From NCBI GenBank assembly GCA_013420905.1, contig JAAXNY010000010.1:558001-622000 (forward strand): DNA of 64,000 nt, given 5' to 3'. This DNA is from Collybia mongolica. Its lineage: Eukaryota; Basidiomycota; Agaricomycetes; Agaricales; Clitocybaceae. Shown here in pieces: positions 58,072-64,000 of the stretch; positions within the stretch are counted from its first letter, which is position 1; every line of letters begins with the position of its first letter. The notes under the pieces are model-generated. The model was not told the DNA's origin, made no database searches, and saw only the letters and a program-made list of their open reading frames with translations. A program made the translations under genes and the position numbers.

Positions 58072-59091
58072 ATGAAAGCCATTTCTACTGCTCAGCACAA
58101 TACTGTTGTTTCTCTCCTCAATGAGGGCTATTCTCAGCGTCAAATCAAGGAGAAAACTGGTCTAGGGAAGGGTACCATCAGTAGGATCAGCAAAGATGTG
58201 GATGGAAACAAAGAAAACAACCTTGGTGGCCGCCCCTCCAAGCTGTCTGTTCGTGACAAACAGTCAATTATTCGTCAAATCAAGTCAGGGAAGCTTGATA
58301 ATGCAGTTCAGGCTACCCAATTCATCAATGGCATCATCCCCAATCCTGTCACACCCCAGACAGTCAGAAATGCACTCAAGGAAAATCAATTTTATGCTGC
58401 TACAAAGAGGAAAGCTCCTCTTCTCAAACGAGCCCATCGCATCCGGCGTCTCCAGTTTGCAAAATATCATGAAAGCTGGACTGTGGAGGACTGGAAAAGG
58501 GTTCTATGGACAGATGAGACCAAAATCAATAGGATTGGGTCAGATGGAAAGGTTTATGTCTGGAAACAAAGGGGAGAACCACCATCTGATAGAACAACAT
58601 CACCTACTGTCAAACATGGAGGAGGAGGAAACCTCATGGTATGGGGTTGTATGGGGTGGAATGGAGTGGGAAAGCTCATAGAGGTGCAGGGGAACATGGA
58701 CAAGGTTCAATACTGTGAAATTTTGGAGAGTGGAGTTCAGGAAAGTTTTGAGAAGTTGGAAATGGTGGATGGCGAGCGCTACTTTCAGCAAGATAACGAC
58801 CCCAAACACACATCTGGACTGGCCACACAGTGGTTTGAAGACAACAACATTCAAGTCCTTGGCTGGCCTGCCCAATCCCCTGACATGAATCCAATAGAAC
58901 ACCTTTGGGAACATCTCAAGCGCCGTCTTAAAGAATATCCGACACCACCCAAAGGAGTACATGAGTTGTGGGATAGATTGGCTGAAGAGTGGGGTGAAAT
59001 TCCACCAGAGGTATGCCAAAACCTGATAGAAAGTATGCCCAGGCGGATACAAGCAGTTATAAAGGCAAAAGGTGGTCATACAAAGTATTAG
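58072..59091 (+). CDS. Tc1 transposase (DD34E), copy 2
   Basis: Intact 339-residue ORF with all marks of an active Tc1 enzyme. It has an N-terminal helix-turn-helix pair, the GRPSKLS linker, and Asp/Asp/Glu in LWTDETKI, QQDNDPKHTS and SPDMNPIEHLW with D34E spacing. The only protein difference from copy 1 is Arg at position 69 (CGT) instead of Cys. The ATG follows directly on the leader TTCTTGACCTCTTACCACCA, a sequence also found at the 5' end of LINE B. No intron is needed. It is likely transcribed from a promoter in or near the left inverted repeat; that last point is inference. Confidence 0.96.
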   Translation: MKAISTAQHNTVVSLLNEGYSQRQIKEKTGLGKGTISRISKDVDGNKENNLGGRPSKLSVRDKQSIIRQIKSGKLDNAVQATQFINGIIPNPVTPQTVRNALKENQFYAATKRKAPLLKRAHRIRRLQFAKYHESWTVEDWKRVLWTDETKINRIGSDGKVYVWKQRGEPPSDRTTSPTVKHGGGGNLMVWGCMGWNGVGKLIEVQGNMDKVQYCEILESGVQESFEKLEMVDGERYFQQDNDPKHTSGLATQWFEDNNIQVLGWPAQSPDMNPIEHLWEHLKRRLKEYPTPPKGVHELWDRLAEEWGEIPPEVCQNLIESMPRRIQAVIKAKGGHTKY

Positions 59092-59107
59092 ATAGAAAAT
59101 TAATAGA

Positions 59108-59318
59108 GGGTCAAAAAACTGCCCCAATGAGTAATCATTTTGTTTGGCCTATAGCTTAATGGGTTTTGATCCAAATCACATGATCCAGGGTCCATTGGAA
59201 AGCCACGATGTCATAGTATCTTACATAATTACCCCAGGTCCCCTGCTTATGTCAGCACTTCATACCATATTGATCTTTCAAAAATGTACAAACATTGGGG
59301 CAGTTTTTTGAGCCACTG
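59108..59318. repeat. Tc1 copy 2 terminal inverted repeat (right)
   Basis: Reverse-complement partner of 57711-57921, beginning with the inner motif GGGTCAAAAAACTGCCCC. Confidence 0.85.
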
Positions 59319-59611
59319 TAGTCTTCTTGATATCAAGAGCCCTTAGGATGGACTGTTGTGAGGGTGTGTGGGCCGGCGATGGGGATTTTGACGGCGGGGG
59401 ATGGAAGAACGTGGTGGGAAGTGGATCAGCTGACCCCCCCAGAGGCGGAGGATCAGGGTCATTGGGATGACAAATGGTGGGCATAGCCCTAGTAAGGGTA
59501 ATGTTTGTTGGGAGCAGGTGGGCTCAACCGTGCTGAATATCAATAGCAATAGTTGGTGTTACAGCGTATCTAATCCCTAACCAGATGGTGGTAAGAGATC
59601 AAGAAGAGATG

Positions 59612-59626
59612 TCTCAGCAGCAAGTC
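59612..59626. repeat. Target-site duplication, copy 2 of 3 (LINE B 5' side / LINE C 3' side)
   Basis: TCTCAGCAGCAAGTC. Shared boundary of LINE B and LINE C; identical to 63009-63023. Confidence 0.88.
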
Positions 59627-62600
59627 TTTTTTTTTTTTTTTTTTCCTTCAACGTTTTTATATACCGCAATACAAAAGTACAGAAGCGGTCACGTGTAACC
59701 GTAATCGTATCAAGCCGAGTCGAGATATGTCCATTATAGGCCGTCATATGAGGCAGGTCTGGATTGCCCCGCCCGTTCCCGGTTGGAAGCGCTCCCTGAG
59801 TGAGCCCCCTTGTGAGGGGCCGTAAAATAGTCCCTTTCGGGAAACGAGAGCAGGCGTCGTAGCAGGAGGGCACGCCCCCCGCGCCTCTCAATCCGCTTGA
59901 TAAATAAGCTTAAGTGCGGCCACCCTTGCCGACAGGTTCCCCGGGGGGGCTCATCCCCTGGAGACCTCCTCAAGAGGAGGTCGACTTAGTCCGGAGAGGC
60001 CGAGGCCATGCATGGCCGCTCATCCCGGGCCGAAGCCCGAGACTGATGCCTCGGTGTCGCGGCTACCCCTCGGCAAGTACCTACTTACCTCCCAGTACAC
60101 CCACCCTACTCTAAACGGGGTTCCTGGAAGACCCCAAAGGCCGCCGGGTTGTCGTGGAGGAAATTGCTGACCCATACAAGGGTCAGCTCTCTCCCGGGCC
60201 GGGTTTTCCGCTGGTAAAGCGGACAGTACCGGAATACATGTTCTACGGTCTCCTTTCCGAGGCCGCAGTCACAGTCATAGGTCTCCTTCTCCTTAAGGAA
60301 CCTCTGTCTGTACGCGCCAATCGGTGCGTGGCCCATTAGGGCCCGCGCCAGCCTGACGGTATCACTGGTGTTGGTGGACACCTTTCCGATCCAAGTCCCC
60401 CCTTTCAGGTGGCTTGGCAATAGTTGCTTACTCCCTTCATGGAGCGGCAGGAAGTGGGCCCCAATGTAAGACTTCTGCTTGGCCAATTCGCTCCAAGCGT
60501 CCGTCATACGTAGGACTGCGTCCGCCCTCGCCTTAGCGAGGGATGTGTGTTTTACTTCTCCATGTGGGACCTCTGTAGTGGAGGCCGCTTCATGGGCAAG
60601 TATATGTTCGTGCACCTCGCATGCCTTTGGTGTGTGGTGCAGAGTAATACTGGCGTCCGGTTTCACCGTTAGCCAGTAAGCGAGTTTGGCCGACACGTTG
60701 GCGGCCCATTTGTGTGCCGTGTGGTGCGTCGGGTCAATGACCAGGTTGATTGCATTCACGGAGTCCGAAAAGACATCAATTTTCCGGATGTCTAAGTTAG
60801 GGATGCCGAAGGCCTCGTCCACCCCTTTCGAGATGGCGCAGGCCTCAGCATCGTCCGAGGTGGCATTCCTGCAGGGGGCAAGGCCGCTATACAGTGTACC
60901 GTCCGACCAGACTCTCCAGGCTGAGGTAGCTTGGAGGTCCTCGGACCGCGGGACGGACCCGTCGCATATGATCGCGACTCGCTTTGGGTCGAGCTTAGCT
61001 TCGTTGATTCGGTGGGTGAGAACTTTCCCGAAATCAGTGAAAGCCGTCTTCCTCTTCTCCTTCTCTTTTTCGGGTGGAGGGGAGGGTCTGATTTCCACCC
61101 TCTCAGCCGCCCAGTCAAGTAATCGACTGCCCGGTTGCGCGAGGGGGAACACTGGGGACGCATCATCATTGCAGTCCATTAATCGGGCAAATGAATCCAT
61201 TATCCCGGACTTGATCCTGCGCCTTTTGGCGTCGGACATGCGACTGACTGACAGGTGTGCCTGTCCGTCAATTAAGTTCCTGACTGCGTGGCTCTTGGCC
61301 AGGGTCCGGACACGGTAGTGGCTCCTCTCTACCAACTTACGGATGTGCAAGTGGATGGGCAGGAGGCCTGCGAGAGTCTCCGGGGCCCCTTTCGGGGTGG
61401 TCCTGAAGTTGCCTGTGATCCAAAGTGCAGCCTTTCGTTGCATCTTGCGGAGTGCTTCGAGGTGCCCCTTGATGCGGGCCCCATCAACGTTCCATAGCCG
61501 GCATCCGTACGTCGCAATTGGAAGTACACAAGCCCGATACAGAGTTCTTTTGTGCACGGGTCTTAAGCCCCGTGCCGAGTTTCCAAGCGCTAACAGGGCC
61601 CTGCTTGAGGTCAGGGCCTTGTTCGCGTACATCTCCACGTGCTTCTTGAATGAGAGCGCGCGGTCAAAGTAGAAGCCTAGGTATCTCCAAAGGATGCCCG
61701 GTTTCAGAGGGGTGGCCCCTGTATAGGGGGCATGGCCGAGATCTATGGTCGGATTATCATCTGACTTCAGAAGGCTGAAATGGAAGCCCTCGGACTTCGC
61801 ATGTTCTAGGATCAGGCCCATGGCTCTCGTCATGAGGAAGATGATGTTGTACGCTCTCTTGAGCATAGCATTGTTGCTTTCCCACGTCTTTGATTGGGAT
61901 ATGATGGTCCCGTCATCGACGTAGGAGATGAGGTCGGATTCATTCTCATTCCGTCTATAGAACTCTTTCATGAGAATGGCTAGTACGAGGGCCGATAGGA
62001 TTGGGGATAGGGCGGAGCCCTGTCCCAGTCCTACGCTCGAATCGAATGGGGGGGATTCATCGTCCCCCCAGACATATCTGGTCTTGCGACCCACCAGGTA
62101 CGACCGGAAGAACGCGACTATTTCAGGCGCGAACCCCTGGCCTTCTAAGATGTTGATCATCACCTCGTGGTTGATCAAGGGGAAGTATTGGGCGAGGTCA
62201 AATGCAACCACGCTTGTCTTAACCCCCCTTGTCCATCCTTCGCGGACAATGTGGGTAAGAAGTACTCCGGCATCTTCGGTGGAGTTTTGGCGGACACCAC
62301 CGAATTGATTCGGGTGCAGGACTCCCGCCGCTTGAGCCTCAAACTGCAAGTGGGTGGAAAGCATTTTCTCAATAAGCTTGCCCAACGTGTTTAGGAGCAC
62401 GATGGGTCTATAAGACTTAGGAGTGTCATATGTCGCCTTCCCTGGCTTTGGGATGATGACAGTGCGGGAGGCTTTGAAATGTTCCGGCCAGTGTCCGCAT
62501 GACAGGCATGCGTTCGCCAGCCAGACTATGACAGCCTGGGCTTCGGGTCCTACAAGGAGCCGCTTCAAATGCCTCCAGGTGATGTTGTCCGGCCCAGGGG

Positions 62601-63008
62601 CCGAACTGTTCGAGGTGCCTTGAAGGGCATCCCTCATCTCCTTGAGGCTAAATTTAGTCCAGCCCCTGGTCTCGGGGGCCTTCCATTTGTCACCCATTTC
62701 AGCCATGTTGGTTGGTCTGTCGTGGGCAGAGTTAAACGTACTGTGGATGGCGTTCCACAGTTCCTCGTTAGTGTTGCAAGGGTTGCCGTTATGGTTGATC
62801 GTAACGGCAGCGGGTGTCTTGCGAGGCCCTACCCAGTTCATGAGGTCCCATGGCCTCTTAGTGGTGTGAGACACTTCCTCAATGCGCTCATCGAAGAAGA
62901 CCCTCTTGGCTTGTCTGGTGACCCTCTTTAGGGTCCTCCAGTCATCTCGCTCATTAGTGAACATGGCCATCTCCTTCGCCTCCGTGCAGGTCGCATTCCA
63001 CCAAGGCT
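59627..63008 (-). mobile_element. LINE copy C (Tad1-like), 5'-truncated, young
   Basis: T run at 59627-59644 (poly(A) tail) and exact 15-bp duplications 59612-59626 and 63009-63023 delimit 3.38 kb. It is nearly identical to copy A along its full length and truncated at the same 5' point. It is inserted exactly in the 5' target duplication of LINE B, so B and C lie head to tail with one copy of the site between them. Confidence 0.93.
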
Positions 63009-63114
63009 TCTCAGCAGCAAGTCCAGACTCGCAGGAAGACGGGCCCGCTACACGTGATCGTGTCCAATCGGTGCATTGATCAGTTCTTACGTACTCAGCA
63101 GCATGTGCATGCAC
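60106..63114 (-). CDS. LINE C reverse transcriptase-RNase H ORF (open, 1002 codons)
   Basis: One uninterrupted frame. The first about 36 residues come from flanking DNA (ATG at 63114). Element sequence then begins at Lys-Pro-Trp-Trp-Asn-Ala. Domains in order: RT with SYRPIVLLNTLGKLIEKML, SVVAFDLAQYFPLINHEV, GLGQGSALSPILSAL and the catalytic YVDD (about 61,915-61,926); RNase H with AIICDGSVPRSED, DDAEACAISKGVDEAF and VFSDSVNAINL; and a C-terminal CxCx7Hx4C zinc site. Endonuclease and ORF1 are missing, so it should not retrotranspose on its own in the standard way, but it could make an active RT-RNase H if transcribed. Transcription is not shown by the sequence. Confidence 0.88.
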   Translation of the reverse strand: MHAHAAEYVRTDQCTDWTRSRVAGPSSCESGLAAEKPWWNATCTEAKEMAMFTNERDDWRTLKRVTRQAKRVFFDERIEEVSHTTKRPWDLMNWVGPRKTPAAVTINHNGNPCNTNEELWNAIHSTFNSAHDRPTNMAEMGDKWKAPETRGWTKFSLKEMRDALQGTSNSSAPGPDNITWRHLKRLLVGPEAQAVIVWLANACLSCGHWPEHFKASRTVIIPKPGKATYDTPKSYRPIVLLNTLGKLIEKMLSTHLQFEAQAAGVLHPNQFGGVRQNSTEDAGVLLTHIVREGWTRGVKTSVVAFDLAQYFPLINHEVMINILEGQGFAPEIVAFFRSYLVGRKTRYVWGDDESPPFDSSVGLGQGSALSPILSALVLAILMKEFYRRNENESDLISYVDDGTIISQSKTWESNNAMLKRAYNIIFLMTRAMGLILEHAKSEGFHFSLLKSDDNPTIDLGHAPYTGATPLKPGILWRYLGFYFDRALSFKKHVEMYANKALTSSRALLALGNSARGLRPVHKRTLYRACVLPIATYGCRLWNVDGARIKGHLEALRKMQRKAALWITGNFRTTPKGAPETLAGLLPIHLHIRKLVERSHYRVRTLAKSHAVRNLIDGQAHLSVSRMSDAKRRRIKSGIMDSFARLMDCNDDASPVFPLAQPGSRLLDWAAERVEIRPSPPPEKEKEKRKTAFTDFGKVLTHRINEAKLDPKRVAIICDGSVPRSEDLQATSAWRVWSDGTLYSGLAPCRNATSDDAEACAISKGVDEAFGIPNLDIRKIDVFSDSVNAINLVIDPTHHTAHKWAANVSAKLAYWLTVKPDASITLHHTPKACEVHEHILAHEAASTTEVPHGEVKHTSLAKARADAVLRMTDAWSELAKQKSYIGAHFLPLHEGSKQLLPSHLKGGTWIGKVSTNTSDTVRLARALMGHAPIGAYRQRFLKEKETYDCDCGLGKETVEHVFRYCPLYQRKTRPGRELTLVWVSNFLHDNPAAFGVFQEPRLE
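63009..63023. repeat. Target-site duplication, copy 3 of 3 (LINE C 5' side)
   Basis: TCTCAGCAGCAAGTC, identical to 59612-59626. Confidence 0.88.
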
Positions 63115-64000
63115 TCAACCAACCATAAAGTTCTGTTCAAGGTTTCAGTGTTCAGTACTCAGTACCGGCCGCGCTCAGTACTGAGATCTCCGTACTCAGT
63201 CTTGAAAAGTCCAGCAGTGGATGTAATTCTAGACCCGGCTTTTTCGATCTCCCTGACAGGTTTTCTATTGGGCGGTATGTATGGGGTTAGGGACCTAATT
63301 TATTTCTGCAACTCTACCTGTCAACATGTAGTCACCAAGCGTCTATCTCACCTCCCAGATGTGATTTACCGAAAGAGATTTGGTCAAGGGGTCAAAAAAT
63401 ACATGCATGGACCATAAAACCTCGGGAAAGCTATTTCGTACCAACCAAGTGGTCGCCTTATGTTTGGCGCGACGAACCGCCTTCTAAGTACGTCGGCAAC
63501 GCCTCACTACATGTGCTCGATCACGTCGTCAAAAGGCGTCAAATGACATGAAGGAATGAAATCCCTTTGCCTTGCTGTCCGACCTCATCGTGCCCACAAC
63601 GTTGCACTAAGCGCTGGTTCAAACTGGCGATGGGCATATCGACTGATAACACAAATATAATCTGTATCATGCATATGTGTGCAGGCAGTCAGAGACTAGT
63701 CCTCCTTGTCCCCCTTTTTTTCAATCAACATTTTATTCTTTTCGACGAGCAATCCACTATTAGCAATACCTTGATGAATCACGTCTTCGAGCCAAGGGTA
63801 GGATCAGGTATCGCACTTCTGGTAATTACTCGACATGGCTAACACCATTCTTCTAACTTTCGAATGCTATCCAGGAACTTCAAAGCATCTGTGACGCTCC
63901 TGGGTCAAAATCTGGCTACTTTGAATATGGTACTTACGAACTTCATGCAAGGTTACTTGGACCTTGTTGATGCCGATAATTGACCTATTCAAATAGGCAG
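63024..64000. other. Gene-free end of window
   Basis: No supported gene. A cluster of GTACTCAG/CTGAGTAC units, including the 12-bp palindrome CTCAGTACTGAG at 63174-63185, lies between 63,090 and 63,200. Short ORFs in the last 500 bp are not recognised. Confidence 0.4.

Larger units (their letters stand above)
57711..59318 (+). mobile_element. Tc1-family DNA transposon, copy 2 (1608 bp)
   Basis: Flanked by TA (57709-57710 and 59319-59320) and inserted in LINE B ORF1. Same length as copy 1 at 15848-17455 but opposite orientation. The 211-bp terminal inverted repeats are 57711-57921 and 59108-59318, with the same outer and inner motifs. Against copy 1, I noticed only three substitutions. Complete and apparently young despite sitting in an old LINE. 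Confidence 0.95.
55795..59484 (-). pseudogene. LINE B ORF1 remains: nucleic-acid-binding protein, split by Tc1
   Basis: The N-terminal part (59484-59321) is Pro/Ser-rich. After the Tc1 insertion the frame resumes at about 57,708 (RRKAFSSVHPSLVNSDDKMF...), continues through 57,023 and 56,929-56,579, and ends at 55795. The last 246 codons contain two or three CCHC zinc knuckles: CTQCWRFRHWSTAAAC and CVNCWKSRHWSDSSSC (both CX2CX4HX6C), with CPKCGRPHAE between them. An RRM-like segment precedes them. Such ORF1 proteins coat LINE RNA. Stops and frameshifts break the chain, so no full protein is made. Confidence 0.8.
47177..59611 (-). mobile_element. LINE copy B: old, full-length Tad1-like element with nested insertions
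   Basis: Poly(A) tail at 47177-47194 (T run on the plus strand). On the minus strand the order is a 5' end near 59611 (CTTCTTGATCTCTTACCACC), ORF1 with zinc knuckles, then ORF2 with AP endonuclease, RT and RNase H. Excluding the LTR insertion (49016-53349) and the Tc1 insertion (57711-59318), the element is about 6.5 kb, a normal full length. The 15-bp duplications (47162-47176, 59612-59626) differ by one base. Many stops and shifts and CpG loss relative to copies A and C show that it is old. Confidence 0.88.

Noticed and set aside
60686..61318. 210-codon plus-strand ORF within LINE C
   Set aside because: Antisense to the RNase H region, which has clear catalytic motifs on the other strand.
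1..64000. CRISPR arrays, bacterial operons, Shine-Dalgarno sites, phage attachment sites
   Set aside because: Intron-rich eukaryotic nuclear DNA. The repeats present are all explained by transposons, and no regularly spaced array exists.

Overview
This is nuclear DNA of a filamentous basidiomycete fungus, most likely an Agaricomycete. The genes are split by many short introns (about 45-65 bp, GT-AG plus one GC-AG). The gene families point the same way: NACHT-WD40 STAND relic, Kre9/KNH-like secreted proteins in tandem, F-box/LRR-like protein, FAD-linked oxidase, Tad1-like LINEs. I cannot name the species. Exon boundaries were worked out by eye from splice sites, frame and family knowledge, so they are models.

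Layout. 0-10.5 kb: EB1 microtubule plus-end protein (-), F-box-like protein (+), tRNA-Ser(UGA) with intron (-), decayed NACHT-WD40 gene (+), and an NCS1 uracil/allantoin-type permease (-) with a nonsense codon. 10.5-19.3 kb: an AT-rich, CpG-poor transposon island with a solo LTR split by a non-LTR retroelement, a fragment duplicated from the next gene, an intact Tc1 element, a partial LTR and a hAT-type MITE relic. 19.7-34.2 kb: a core block with Rif1 (+), a prolyl aminopeptidase (+) and a second, divergent Rif1-like gene (-). 34.4-37.8 kb: LINE copy A, 5'-truncated, sitting just upstream of the second Rif1-like gene. 38.5-44 kb: two KNH-like secreted proteins (+) and a FAD-linked oxidase carrying an acidic insert (-). 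45.6-46.4 kb: a complete hAT-type MITE with an 8-bp target duplication. 47.2-63.0 kb: a nested stack. Old full-length LINE B is interrupted by a solo LTR, which is itself interrupted by a DDE/TA transposon; LINE B is also interrupted by a second Tc1 copy. LINE C abuts its 5' end. The last kilobase shows no recognisable gene.

Main points. (1) LINE B and LINE C use the same 15-bp target, leaving three copies of it. (2) LINE copies A and C are cut at the same 5' point although their target duplications differ; C keeps an open RT-RNase H frame. (3) The two Tc1 copies are about 1608 bp each, nearly identical, and both have an open transposase. (4) In the DDE/TA element all six in-frame stops I found are TGA where CGA would restore arginine, as expected from decay of methylated CpG. 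(5) Two Rif1-family genes lie about 4 kb apart on opposite strands.
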